From contig NW_019774402.1 in NCBI RefSeq assembly GCF_001039355.2, positions 1,098,431-1,162,430 of the forward strand: DNA of 64,000 nucleotides, read 5' to 3'. Below, piece by piece: positions 1-16,829 of the stretch; the first letter of the stretch is position 1; every line of letters starts with the position of its first letter. The notes below the pieces were generated by a model that did no database searches, was not told the origin of the DNA, and saw only the letters and a list, made by a program, of their open reading frames with translations. Source of the stretch: Lingula anatina (taxonomy: Eukaryota; Brachiopoda; Lingulata; Lingulida; Lingulidae). The position numbers and the translations under genes were made by a program.

Positions 1-872
1 AGAATCTGGCCCATGAACTACATTTATGGTCTCAAATGAAAACTAACTTTGAATGACGACAAAATTAAAGAATTTACTGTCACATCAAGGGGCCACATCA
101 TTGACTCTAGACGCTATTGTACTAAGATTTGGCACGTGTAAATACACACCTTTGGCTTTATCAGAACGTATTGTCCTTGGTATCGCTAAACATACATATC
201 ACAATCACACAGAGAACACATAGAAAAGATACGACCTATTGTTGCAGATCATTTTGTGCACCGTGTGGAATATTAATGTGCCCTTTTGCTCTTACGTTTA
301 ATATATCACCTACAAAGCAAACATGTCAATCTGAAACTTTTTGTGTATGTCTATTCTCCGTGTCTCTGGTTGTGTGTCATGGTGATTACACGAAAAAAGT
401 CCTCCCTATCTCTGTAGCAGGAAAAAAGACTGGGGATTGCCGACTTTAGTCTGCATCATCCACACATTTTAGCAAGCGATATTTTGATAGTAAGTTGTTT
501 CCATCTGATTTGATAAACCTTACCAAATAAAGAAAAATGTTCATTATACGACAACAACCAAAGGCACAGATTAGGAATCTATTGGTACTTATGATACAAT
601 TCATCACATTTCTATATATATAATAGAAAGTGAAATAACAAAAAAACAAAGTTTAACTTAACCAGTATACAGACTAGACCTTATGAATATTACTAAATAG
701 CTCAGTATTAGAATGGAGTGAATTGAGCTGTTGATACTTGCTGCCTATTACGTTTTATTGGCGCCTAATGACACGCCTGCTTGCACTGTTGCGCATGCGC
801 ATTTGCTATAATATCGTTCAATTATAAGTTGTTGGTTGGCACTTTTCCAGGGGAAATACAGCGCAGCTAGGC
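1..872. other. Upstream flank of GH1 copy 1, no gene seen
   Basis: I recognise no coding exon here. Short open frames lack family resemblance and splice context. The last 80 bases hold a GCGCATGCGC palindrome, listed separately, and the start codon of the first GH1 gene follows. Confidence 0.6.
790..801. promoter_or_regulatory. NRF-1-like palindrome upstream of GH1 copy 1
   Basis: TGCGCATGCGCA is a perfect 12-bp palindrome about 70 bases before the first GH1 start codon. It matches the known NRF-1 core-promoter motif. Use as a promoter is inferred from position only; copies 2 and 3 show no equivalent just upstream. Confidence 0.35.
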
Positions 873-5377
<4,505 letters not shown>

Positions 5378-6970
5378 ATTTTTGAAAAAGCGTAATAACG
5401 CCCATATCAAGCGTATGAAGCATTATTTTGTCCAATTTTGCCATGTGAAGCAAGATCATTATCTTTTTTATGTACGTTTTAAAGCAAGTCGTTCCTGGTG
5501 GTTAAATGACTTTTTCTTATTGTCTGGAATTTATTAAATTGAAACAAATTAAGGTGTTTTACATTCTGGGCCTAAAATCCTTATAACATTACTTTTGTTA
5601 TGATTATTATCAAAGTAGAACTATTATACAATCGAACTATACCTAAAAGTTAAGAGCCCATATGAAAAAAAAGTTGCACGAGGACGCGCGTTCTACGTCA
5701 CAGAATTCAGCAATTTAGCATGATGACATTATGACATATTGACCTAATGGTATAAAAATCCAATTTAAATGCTTGTCAAAATAAGAACAGCTTTGTTGAA
5801 TGAATCATTTTATAGACGAAAATTAACTAAAGACTTTTATAACAACAAGCTTTGCGATCAGAGGTTAAAAACTATTTAGAATAATCTTGGTGCGAACTTA
5901 ACGATCCTGCTGCCTTTAGACTAAATATCAGTGCGTGCAGGATTTAATAAAGAAGTGCTTTAAAAGTGACTGGAATTTTTCTTTTTCTAGTTTATAGTTT
6001 TTATATTGCTATGATATGACTTTTTTAACTACACTCGTGCTAAGAATGATGACAGTTTCTGGAAATGAGTTATGTAATTTTTTTAATTTTCAATAGTATT
6101 TTGGTCACAAAACCTTTAATAAAGCTGGCAGTAGCATTGACCAAAGAACGACTTACAAAGTGGACTATACTCCTTGTGTAATGTTAAACGGTTAAATTGT
6201 GTTCCCTATATAACAAAACTGGATAAAATGGCAGGTCACTTACGCCGTAGTCACTGCTGATTGTGATTACAAAACAATTTTGTTCTGCACATTTGCATGG
6301 TGGTACCAATGCTTCGACTTAAGGCCTTATAGACTTATAGGAAATACATGTCTGATGTTTGCGCAAAACCAAAAGGACAATGATGTTCGCTTTAGAATAA
6401 ATAGCAGGTCGTGTCATCTTAAATGGCCAATAAAACCCCCTTTACACAGGAAGATAACATTTGATCCTCATTTGTGCGACCACGAAACTGACCAGGGCCC
6501 CGTAACTCCCAAGCGCAAGCGTCTCGATTCCATAACTCGCCCATGCTCGCCCCACATAATATATTGTAGCCTCTATTTGATATCGCTATTCGCAATAACC
6601 GATGATTTCGAGTTGCTGGGCCCTGGTCACCGTTGTATGCCCAAAGGAGGTACACTGTACGGTGGTCGATCATATCGGACAAGGGTGGTGGGCAGGACGT
6701 TCACACATCACCGTGGATGCCAAGGATCCGGAACATTTTGAACACCTTTAAACCAATCGCTCTGAGGTCGCGGTGAAGCCTAGCAATCTTGCTATGACCG
6801 ACATACACCACCTGGTTTAGTTTGGCTTGTTTTCCCTTACGGTGTGGCAACATAAACAATAAATAGTAATGCACGATAAAAACGTACACAGAATTTATAA
6901 CCAAATGCTGCTGATAACTAAATTACAGTGTATACATGCACAAGACTGCGAATACGCTTTGAACACCAAA
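5378..6970. other. 3' flank of GH1 copy 1 and spacer
   Basis: It probably starts with the 3' UTR of GH1 copy 1 (AATAAA at 5946-5951 and 6118-6123). A 153-codon open frame at 6280-6741 has no recognisable domain and an odd composition, so I do not call it. A 12-bp perfect inverted pair, TGACCAGGGCCC near 6489 and its complement ending near 6628, brackets about 115 bp and may be an old hAT-type MITE, but I find no target duplication. Confidence 0.5.
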
Positions 6971-6971
6971 T

Positions 6972-8400
6972 CTACAAAAACTTCTGCAGGACCTTTACGT
7001 AGCTCATACACACTATTAAAGTTGAATTCATACTGCATTCTTTAGTCAGAGGGCATTCAAAAAGTACATGCCTCTCTATTTGCACTGATATCCAGCAAAC
7101 AAACAGTCTATCCTCTCTAGTAATACTGGTCCATCGCTCAGTCTCTTTAGCCAGATTGTGCAGTAAATTTACACAGTAAATTTGCATCAAGTTTTTGATG
7201 AAATTGCCTTCCTTAACTCCGTTGCCCAACTTCTGCAAATTCTAATACGCTTGTTATTTAAAGGCTTCTGTCTTACTTGTTACAAAGAGGGTCATCTATA
7301 ACCTCCCTCCTCCGGGAGATAAGCTTTGACATTTGCCTCATTTTGGCCGTCCTAACACGGGATCACCACATAACCGGCCTCGATTAAACAAACCAGGTTG
7401 AGAGAAGTGGTCTGTACACGCAGAAGAGTTTTGACAGCAATCATATACATTGCTAAAACAATTGTCTAGCCACGACTCGCAGCTATATAAGGTCGCCGGT
7501 AAAAATACCATTTCAAAAATATTTCTTTTGGCCAAAAAGCACTTCCACATTTAGTTCACGAAGGCAAAAAAAAAAAAAAAAAAAAAAATTCCAAACACGG
7601 TATCTCTTTGGTCTACCCTGGTTATCTAGTAGCACACTTTGCAAACGACCATCTTGCATGAATGAAAATAGATAAACGTAATTGCTTCACGATTTTTAAC
7701 CTTAATATCACCAATTCTTACAGGGGCCTTATCGCGTACCTCTACATTGATGACCATGAATTCAGTTTTAGATTGATTTATTTCTATCTCCGAATTTTCA
7801 CAAAAATCGACAAGGATACTTATTTTTCTAATGGCATTTTCTCTACTTGTTGCAAAGAAGATCGTGTCATGCACTTTAATAATAGTGAGCGGATATTCTG
7901 TAAAGATCCACCTGGTTTACATTTATTTTTGAGATGTTCGATAAACTGGCTAACATACAAAGTGAGCAGGAGGCAGATTGTAGGAGAACCCTACATTACA
8001 CCTACACACGTCATGTTAAGATACTTCATGGTATATTACCACTTCATGGGATAAATGCTCTAAATTTACTGTCAAATCGACTTCATAGGATAAAATGCGA
8101 CTTCATCTCCACATAACATATTGCCTGCGACTTCATGGGATAATGGTGAAAAAGTACCTGTTGTTGGCCCAACGTTATGAGACAGAACGTTTTTGATGAA
8201 GTCGCCTTCTATCAAAAAGTAGTAATTCTTATCCTATGAAGTGGTAATATACCATGAAGTATCTTAACACACGTCATTATTCCTGCAGCAACTGGAATCA
8301 TCCATGTCCAAGAACATAGCAGTCAAAGCTCCCACTATTCCCTCCCCACACCATGAAGTTTTTAACTTTAAAATGAGCGAGGAGACTTTGGGGGACTTTT
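6972..8400 (-). pseudogene. Decayed non-LTR retrotransposon (reverse transcriptase, 3' half)
   Basis: Minus-strand frames line up in the order expected of a LINE ORF2, but with stops and frameshifts. An RT-like stretch runs from about 8010 to 7630: a degenerate segment before the active-site block, then DTIFFATSRENAIRKI and a NQSKTEFMVIN-like motif. A LPATLYSCESW motif lies near 7500, as in RT C-terminal connectors, and an ERHVLFECPL motif near 7075, like the conserved end of many LINE ORFs. The copy is interrupted by a poly(A) run at 7567-7588 and by a MITE at 8015-8268. No intact reading frame remains and the clade cannot be assigned. Confidence 0.6.
8015..8268. mobile_element. 254-bp MITE with 40-bp terminal inverted repeats
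   Basis: The ends GTTAAGATACTTCATGGTAT... (8015) and its reverse complement (ending 8268) match over about 40 bp with one difference. Both sides carry ACACGTCAT (8006-8014 and 8269-8277), an exact 9-bp target-site duplication. Short ACTTCATGGGATA-like units recur inside. Long arms with a 9-bp duplication suggest a Mutator-like non-autonomous element. It sits within the decayed LINE and is therefore younger. Confidence 0.85.
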
Positions 8401-8749
8401 GGGGGACTTTGTTTAACGTCTTCTTTAACAGCTGCGTGGCAGGCTTAAATTTACGACTAAGTAAAGACTGGCATAAACACTAGTCCAGTTTGGTGCAACT
8501 GGCTTTTCTCGGGCTTATCGTTTTGCCTGTTGGTGCAATCGGAGACTGAGCCGTAGGGGCCTATATTTAGCCTACGAAATCACCAAGTGTGTTAACCCAA
8601 TACAGTGTTTAACGCACTTTAAATATCTTGTGTCATCCACAGATGCTCCTTCTTCATAAAGGTTCCAAGTTTAAATATTTAACGTTGACATCATTTAATA
8701 ACGGTTTAAGACATCATAAGGATAGGCGGCTGTTGGGTTATTTATTCAG

Positions 8750-8813
8750 GGCTCGGAATCTCGAAAGGATCGCTATGTTGCGCACGCGCTATAGCATAGC
8801 TAGCGTGCGCTAT
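8750..8813. repeat. Left terminal inverted repeat of Harbinger element
   Basis: This pairs with 11838-11901 in inverted orientation over about 64 bp with one mismatch. It includes the palindromic GCGCACGCGC/GCTAGCGTGCGC segments that recur at the right end. Confidence 0.85.
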
Positions 8814-8923
8814 TTGCTAGTGCGATTGCACCCACCTGATATCTCGAAGCCTTAGCAAACGCAACGCAATAAATGCTTGTCCGGAAGTACAATTTGGAGG
8901 GACGATAGTAAATCGCACGTGAA

Positions 8924-10154
8924 ATGGAGAAACACAGCAGGGAGCGTTATAAAACCGATGAGCTCGCGGTGTTGGTGGAGGAGGTCTCGTGTAGACCTAC
9001 ACTATTTAGCCCCTTCACCAACACCTTCCAAAGAAAAACAATGGGCTGAAGTTGCCGAAAAGTAAGTTGAATAATTATGATAAACAGTCCTCTTCTGTTA
9101 ATCGTAGTCTGTTTTGCCATGGTAAAATTATATCCATTATATTTAATTATTGCTTATTGATGATTTAGTTTGGTATGTTGTTGTAGTTATTCAATAAAAG
9201 TCATTGTAATTGCTCTCTATTAACACATCTTGACATGGTCATGTACATGTACAGTATAATGAAGCAATAAAGTGATGATTCTTATATTTTTTTTATTAAA
9301 ATTATGAATGCTTTCCTTCTAGAGTTAACAGTGTTTCACATATAAAGAGGAGTTTCCGAGAGGTCAGGTAAAAATGGCATGACCTCACGTCTCGCACTAA
9401 GCGCAAAGAGGCCAAACGCCGTGCAGCAATGCAGCAGACAGATGGTGGTGTGGGGCCCAGTCCACTGTCAGAGTGGGAGAAGAAGGTGTTATTTTGTTAT
9501 TATTAAAAATGAATTTGTATATTAAATTGCACAATGGCTAACTTTGTTTTATATTTAATTGCTTTAAGAACCTCAAGATGATATTAAGTAGAGTAATTAA
9601 CTTAGACTGACTCTGTGAATATGAATACTTCAACACTGATTTTCACAGACATGCCCTATTAGAATGTCCAATCACCAGGAGGCATATTTTATACATACAT
9701 ATATCTCTATATATTTTTACTGATTTCTATACCTATTAACAAATGAAACTTTATTGGTAATTTCAAACATACAGCTTATGAAAGCGTTCAACATTGTCGG
9801 ATAGTCGGCTTTTCATTTTTGTTGCTGCAACTCAACAGGAATATGTTCATTTATGAAAAATTATCACAGTGACTTAAAAGTACAGTATCTGTAAAATTCA
9901 TAATATTGAACAGATTGAGTTCTTATTATATCATTTTATATTTAATTATTAATTACATACATCTTCAAATTTCAGATGTAAGTGAAAAGTTTTACAACGT
10001 AGAGAAGGATCGCTTAGCATTAGAGGAGAGGTTGAAAGTAGAAAAAGAGCGTTTACAGTTAGAAAGGGAGAGATTAGAAATTGACAAAAGTAACAAAGTG
10101 TTATTTGAAAAAATAACAGAATACTGTAAAGTGAAGTTGGATGTTCTGAAGTGT
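8924..10154 (+). pseudogene. Myb/SANT-like DNA-binding protein gene of the Harbinger element, broken
   Basis: A first exon from ATG 8924 encodes a segment ending YKTDELAVLVEEV, like the first helix of Myb/SANT-like domains in Harbinger accessory proteins. The frame shifts near 9020-9035, after which SKEKQWAEVAEK continues the domain. An exon at 9323-9485 adds VNSVSHIKRSFREVR, an in-frame TAA (9369-9371), then KWHDLTSRTKRKEAKRR. A third exon from about 9976 encodes a charged coiled coil (EERLKVEKERLQLERERLE). The frameshift and stop mean no full-length protein. In active elements this partner helps the transposase enter the nucleus and bind the termini. Confidence 0.65.
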
Positions 10155-11299
10155 GAGTCTCTTGTATCTTATTGGGATCATGATATTTTATGTTTTTGCC
10201 AAGACACATACTAGCTGTACAATGTATGTTACTGTACATCACTGTACTAGCCATTAGTTGCATCTGCTGTTGCAGTCATCATCCCTGTACTGTGAACTTC
10301 CACAGATAACATGTTAAATTGAAAAAATACATCTTTTGTCTTAAAGGTAACAGAACTGATGATTATCCATAAAATACAGGTCAAATTTAAATATCACCTG
10401 GATTGGACCATATTACTGTATGCAATTCAAATGACACATTGCAAGGAAAATGTCAAACTTTCATAAGGAGAGTTCCAAATTATTAAAATATTTTGTTTCA
10501 AAACCATCCAGATCAAATTAAGTTTGGTAAATTATTATTTTTATTTATTAATTTTTTTTGTCTGTGAATGTGTTTCACATATTAGCATTTTCAAGGTAAG
10601 GCACAACATGAATACCTTTTTTACTCACATTGTCTGGATATCCATAATACTTAGGTTATTTTAATTTTGTAGTGAATATGCTGTTGAGTATTATGTTATA
10701 TTGCATCAAAATTAGAAAAAATACCTATTGTGGACCCTGCCACCACAAATGTTATGAAAAATAAAACTTTGTTACTTATTTTTTTTTTTTACGTACAAGA
10801 ATGATTATAAGGATATACATACAGCTGATATTGAAAATGCCAACTTGACTGTATTATTTTTTCCTTTAATTTATGCAATTTCTTTTTGATAATTTTTCAG
10901 TATTTTTCATTCAGTAATTTTCAATATTTGAATCAGTTTGATCATTCAGTACTGTATTTTAAACTAAGTTTATGACCTCAGCAAAGAACTGGAATTTGTT
11001 ACAAATCTTTTATAAGGGAGTTTTCATTTGCTTTTGTCCTTTTTATATTGTACTTATTATAATTTAATAAAGACAAGAATATACATTTAGGAAATTGTTT
11101 ATAAATTTATTTTTATGTTTTTTTTTTATATTTTCATCATGTTATTGTTTCATAAAATAAAAAAAATTATGTAAATTATAACTTGACCGTCTGTTTTGTT
11201 TCTTACATAAATTTAAAAGTGATTTTATTTTGCCCTATTTGCATTGAAAGTGTACTTCAAAAGTATTATTTTATTTAATTTTTAATGAAAAAATAATCC
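10155..11299. other. AT-rich interior of the Harbinger element
   Basis: No coding potential is seen. The catalytic DDE part expected of a Harbinger transposase is missing, so this copy looks internally deleted or heavily decayed. Confidence 0.6.
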
Positions 11300-11394
11300 T
11301 TATTCATCCCACAATGATTCATAAATGATCCAACTGAGAGTTAGAGAAAAATACCAGGAGAATATGGAAGTGTGTGAGAGACTCAGAGATCCTA

Positions 11395-11602
11395 TGCAAG
11401 TACACGTAAAGCAGCAAGAACTTGGGTAATGGGTAACAGTGCTAGTGCTAGTAGTCGGTCTTTTCAGAGGTTCTTCAATAATATTGCACAGTTTGAGCAC
11501 ATTCTCCTGCGTCATGCGGTATCTCTGATGAAAAATATGGTGTTGGAACTCTACCATAAGATCTATGCATCTCACACACCTTCTTTTAGCATTTTCCTGC
11601 AT
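11395..11602 (-). pseudogene. Harbinger transposase N-terminal remnant
   Basis: The minus-strand frame contains FHQRYRMTQENVLKLCNIIE followed by PLKRPT, resembling the HARBI1-type N-terminus (R-x-R-[FM]-T-x-[ED]-x-[IV]-x-x-L-C). The frame then shifts: LPITQVLAALRVLA, the expected continuation, is in the neighbouring frame and runs into a stop. The DDE catalytic core is absent. It is non-functional. Confidence 0.65.
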
Positions 11603-11760
11603 TTTTCTCTTATAACAACAAAACTAGCCGCCCTGACGATTTCAATATAATGACCAAGTACGCATGCGTAAAAACACTTGCGTCTAGTTTGTTTAGCCGC
11701 AAATAATAGCCTCGAAACTAATGGTGATTTGGACATTAGCGCACGGCCAGGATTTGCGAA

Positions 11761-11901
11761 GCTTTCGAGATACGGGATAGCGCACGCTAGCCATGATAGC
11801 GCAGGCGCTCAAAATAGCGATGCTTTCGAGATACGGGATAGCGCACGCTAGCCATGCTATAGCGCGTGCGCAACATAGCGATCCTTTCGAGATTCCGAGC
11901 C
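11761..11901. repeat. Right subterminal tandem repeat and TIR
   Basis: A 35-bp unit starting GCTTTCGAGATACGGGATAG occurs at 11761 and again at 11822, a 61-bp period, followed by the right TIR to 11901. Repeated subterminal motifs are typical transposase-binding sites. Confidence 0.75.
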
Positions 11902-11904
11902 CAG

Positions 11905-12408
11905 GACAACTAGGTACAGCGAACTTTGTGATTTAAATGCCTAGATAACATTGTTTGATGTTATATGAGGTCAATTATAAATGCATGCTGCTGAGGGTGG
12001 CGATGGTGATGACTTCATTTAAAATCCGTGTGATTTGATGTCATAAAATAAAACTGAGTATCAAAAGACATAGGTTAGCCACTGGTATATACGCAACGGT
12101 GAATTACTGTAACTGATGTTATGTCTTCCCTCTCTTACACATACCACAACTCAATCCTTTGTGAGGTAAACATGCTTTGTGCAACTTTGAACAACTGAGG
12201 TACATGTATACAAGTCTCACATAAAGACACTGTTCATATCGCACTGCGGACCCCCCAAAACTGATAAAGGTTTGATGGGTGAGTATTAAGTCAATAAACT
12301 GAAGAGAGAGAGCACCGAGCCGCTGGACAGAGATTACTCTCTTTTCAAAACCAAAAATCCCGATCAAAAGTTTTTTCCTGGCTCTTTTTCCATTTCTATA
12401 CAAAAAGG
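11905..12408. other. Upstream flank of GH1 copy 2
   Basis: Non-coding; presumably promoter and 5' UTR of the second GH1 gene. I see no clear TATA box or other named motif. Confidence 0.5.
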
Positions 12409-15400
12409 ATGTTTCTTGGAACACTGGTAGCAATCTTAGGGCTTTTGGTCTGCCCGTCGTTGCAATCCTGCTGCGGTGATGACGATTCATTTCTCAATGA
12501 CACCTTCCCCAAGGATTTCATGTGGAGCACGGCCACGGCGTCCTACCAGATAGAAGGCGCATGGAATAAAGACGGTAAAATGTCGTGTTAAAAATTTCTT
12601 ACCACTCAGTTTATAGTGTTATTCCTCAACGCACATTAGAAAGAGTTGCGGGTAGGATGGCATTTTCCCCGGTGGGAAGTGCATGCAATATCAGCAAAGT
12701 TTTTTAAATTTCTTAATATTATATTGATATTATATATTCCAAAGCGAAAAAATGAATAATACCAGAAACAAAACAAAGCTACATCACGCAGACAAGCTTT
12801 CGTAGCATGTTGATGTGCTTCAGAAATTTTTACAATTTGGTGTTCAATATTCATTATTATCAAAGTATCTCAAAACAATCAAAAAAGATATGAGAACTTA
12901 GATTGTTATAAATTTCAAAACACAGCAAAAAGGAAAATCCACAGCGCCTCACTGGGCGCTCCCTATATGAATTTAGAATGACTCGTTTTCGAGAAATCAG
13001 AAATGGCTGTTACAACCAGGACATTGAAATTAATGTTATATCGTTTAATTATTGTCAAAAAAATGAGTTTGAAGTAAGTGCTCTTTTTTTCAGCAGTTGG
13101 GGGCGTTTTATTAAGTATTAGGTATCTGTTTGCTTTTAATATCTTCTCGGACTCTGTAAGCCCCACTGGAGTAAATACGCTTTCAGTTACCCCTCGGTTG
13201 AATGCTTGGTCATTTAACTTGCATCGTGCCTTACAACTGGGTTTCTGCAACTGTAATAAAATGATTTAAGTAAACACATACAAATGCAATCGACTTATGG
13301 GTATCTGGGTTACAATTATTATTTCTTTTATGTAACATTGCCCGAGTTCCACTGCCTCTGGTATCTTAGCAAGTATAACTTATCCAACCTACACACTAAC
13401 TCAGCAAATTTTAAAAACGGTTATATTCTCAATTCCAGGTAAAGGTGAGAACATCTGGGATAATTTCACACACAGTTGCTGTCCTATTGAGGGTAACGCA
13501 ACTGGTGACGTGGCGTGTGACAGTTATCATAAGTACTCAGAAGACGTAAAAGCCTTGGAGTTCCTTGGGGTAAAATATAAATATTTTTAGGGGGGTTGTG
13601 ACAATAACCACTGCTTTTGTCAATAATAACGTATTTTAAGGTTCCAGTTGTGCAGATGCGCCTCTGTAATTTGAAACAGATGCAATAAGACGGTGTTATA
13701 AACGCCATCGTTAAGTAGAATTGGGTGGATTCACATAACATTTCCTGCATTTTAAAAAAACTTGGATGGCCTTAGTATTTATAATGAAGTGTATGTTGCA
13801 TTAAAGCTTAGAATGGGCGACTTATTATCAAAAACATAATTATTTTATGATTAAATTATATAAAACTTGAAGGTTTGAAAAAAATAGTTTCATATTCACC
13901 AAATTAGTTTTGTTTTGATAAAGATCTTTAACCATTTATATATTGATAATATAATTGATTGACCCCTTTTCATTTATATAATTGATATCTTTTTTAGGTT
14001 GAATTCTATCGTTTTTCTATATCCTGGTCCCGCGTTATGTCAGATGGCACAAACGCTACAATCAACCAAAAAGGCATCGAGTACTACAAAAACGTCCTCC
14101 AATCTCTTAAAGCTGCCAAAATTAAACCCATGGTGACACTTTACCACTGGGATCTTCCTCAAGCCCTCCAGACCAAATATGGCGGTTGGGTTAACGAGAC
14201 GCTCGTTGGTCTGTTCAAAGAATATGCCAGGCTTTGTTTTAAGGAGTTTGGAGACGATGTACGTAATTGATTGACCCCTTTTCATTTAGACTTACCCACT
14301 GTCAATTAAGTTTAGTGGAAAACTTACTCATGCAATATATTTCAACACTGTTCTTGTTTAGTCTACCTGAGAATAGGCATCATTTTTTTTAATCAAAGCC
14401 GACGAGTTTTCGCTTTCCCTTGTTTCATTATCTCAAGAAAGAAGTGAAACATATTTAAATACACTGCAGTTTTCCAAGCTTACGGCTCTGAATCGCCTGT
14501 TTCTTGTATAAATAAGTATTACATTGTGTATAAACCAAGAAGTAAAGTTTTGTATTGTTGTTGCATGTATCATCAACAACATGCAATAGCCATTAACATA
14601 ACCGCATTGATAATGCAATTGTTGTATACAGGTTAAGTGGTGGATCACGTTTAACGAGCCCTGGGTGGTCACATTCCTGGGATATGGGGCTGGGCAAGAT
14701 GCCCCTGGAATCAAAGACCCTGGATACAGTCCTTACAACGCTGCACACACCATTATCAAGGCTCACGCAGAAGCTTATCACCTCTACCAAGAAGAGTTTA
14801 ATCAAGATAAAGAAGGTATTTTATCACTGTTATTAATTTACTAGATGTCATGGACCGCAGTTAAACGTGTACTCTTTATTGATACAGGACTAAGGCACTA
14901 GGTACTTGTATGTTTTATTAAACGGTGACAAATTCGGACACGGCCATATATCGTGTCCTATGTCACGTACACAGCTGACCTTTATCAGTTGAAGATGAAA
15001 CACTTGAACGATAACACGTGCCTACATGTACTTGTAAAAAACTAATGAAATACCAGTCACTACCAATGATAGAGCAAAGAAAGGTCAAGAATAGAGTTTA
15101 AGCAAATTTACCTTTTGTGAGAATTATTTCCTTCATCATCATCATCACTTTTCTCTAAGAAGTAACTCATCATTTGCTTCCTGAAAGCTATTGACATTAA
15201 GAGAGATATTGTGTCGAAAAATCCCTTGACAACGTCTGACCGCAAAGACTGCAATTTTAAAATTGCCACGAAGTGTCACACCGTGAAGCTACAATGTGAC
15301 TAGCAATTTAGAATAAATAGATGCAGATTTCAGGTTCTGGATAAAAGCTATGGAATATATCAAGATACTCTCCTTATTATAGGTAAAATTTCTATAACAT

Positions 15401-16829
15401 TAAATGCGGACTGGTATGAGCCTAGAACAGCGAATCAAGAGGACAAAGATGCAGCTAAGAGAGCGGAGCAGTTTCAGCTGGGTTGGTTTGCTCACCCCAT
15501 CTACGTCAACGGTGACTACCCAGATATCATGAAAAGACAAGTTCAGAAAAAAAGTACTGGTACATCAAGACTGCCAGCATTTTCAGAGGAGGAAAAGAAA
15601 AGAATAAACGGTATGATGCATGTAGCATTTTATGCAATGCCCAATTTCTTCATCGCTATGTATAAGAAAGCATTCCCATTTAAAACCGGGTCATTTAATC
15701 TGTGTTGTTTCAATTAGAACACGAAATAATAAGTGCTTTTTCCATATTATTGATTTTCATCTATTTTCTATCCAGGTACGTTTGATTTCTTCGGCTTGAA
15801 CCACTATACCACACAGTGGATTAGTAATAACGCCACTGGCAGAGACAAACCTGACTACTCTCTAGACCAGGAAGTGGATTCTACACGTGACTACCAAAAT
15901 TGGCCAAGGTAAAAATCTCAAAATGTTTAACTTGAATACATGTTTTTTTTATATATTAAATATTGCCTTTTTATTGATGTGTATCTGTTACAAGTGTTGT
16001 TGATGTTTTTGAATTCTAGCTGAAATGCTGGTACTGGTACCTCTTTCCTACTGGTACAGTTGGATCACGTTCGTACTGTGAACTATTTCCTTATGTTTTT
16101 TCTTTGTCCTAGCTCTGGGTCTGTGTGGCTGTACGTGGTACCATGGGGTCTGCGGAACTTGCTGAAATGGATTCGAGATGAATATGGAAACCCGAACGTC
16201 TTCATCACAGAAAACGGAATGTCTGACAGGAACCGAACATTCAGTGGGATTATGAACGATACACACAGGATATTCTACTACAAACACTACATCAATAATG
16301 TACTTAAAGGTGCGTATGCAACAGCAAATCTTAATATTTAAGGAGTCTACTGTTTAATGTTTCTGAAAATACAAGTAACAATTGCACCAATGCCAATGGT
16401 AAGTGCAGCAGTCCTTTTCAACTTCCCAAACTTCAAATTCCCTTTCAACCATTAAGATTGAAAGTTTAAATTACATTAATTATTTATATTAAACCGAAAT
16501 CACATGACTGTCCTCATTCATTTATTTCAGCGATCAAGAAAGACAATTGTAACGTGATCGGCTACACTGCGTGGTCACTGATTGACAACTTTGAGTGGTC
16601 ACGTGGTTATGAAGAAAAATTTGGCCTCCATTTTGTGAACATGTCTGACCCTGCGCGGCCACGAGTTGCAAAGGACTCAGCAAGATACTACAAACAGATA
16701 GTGAAGGACAATGGCTTCCCTGAACCTAGGCATGCCTCTTCAAGCGCATTTACACTCGATTGCTTTTGGTCGGTGTTTTCCTCCGGCGTATTAACGACTT
16801 TCATTTTCCATCTGATGAACAAAATGTAG
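12409..16829 (+). CDS. Secreted GH1 beta-glucosidase-like protein, copy 2 (8 exons)
   Basis: Exons: 12409-12574, 13439-13569, 13998-14258, 14632-14815, 15383-15610, 15776-15908, 16113-16309, 16531-16829; 532 residues. The start gives a signal peptide ([13 protein letters not shown]). Seen in order: [29 protein letters not shown] (acid/base Glu195), FITENG (nucleophile Glu401) and [10 protein letters not shown]. Exon order and junction phases equal those of copies 1 and 3, so the three arose by tandem duplication after the introns were in place. The C-terminus ends in a hydrophobic ~25-residue segment, as in copy 1, suggesting membrane or GPI attachment, though a basic end follows. Family function is hydrolysis of beta-linked glycosides; the specific sugar is unknown. 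Confidence 0.93.

Larger units (their letters stand above)
8750..11901. mobile_element. PIF/Harbinger-type DNA transposon, 3,152 bp, degenerate
   Basis: The termini GGCTCGGAATCTCGAAAGGA... (8750) and the inverted copy ending at 11901 match over about 64 bp with one mismatch. CAG flanks both ends (8747-8749 and 11902-11904), a 3-bp target duplication of the size typical for PIF/Harbinger. Inside are a Myb/SANT-like gene on the + strand and a transposase remnant on the minus strand, the two-gene plan known for this superfamily. Both are broken. The right end has an extra 61-bp tandem repeat of the terminal motif. Confidence 0.85.

Noticed and set aside
6489-6628. 12-bp inverted pair TGACCAGGGCCC as a MITE
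   Set aside because: Arms diverge quickly and no target duplication is found; kept only as a note in the spacer entry.
6280-6741. 153-codon open frame on the + strand
   Set aside because: No domain, no splice context, flanked by repeats and an inverted pair; most likely chance.
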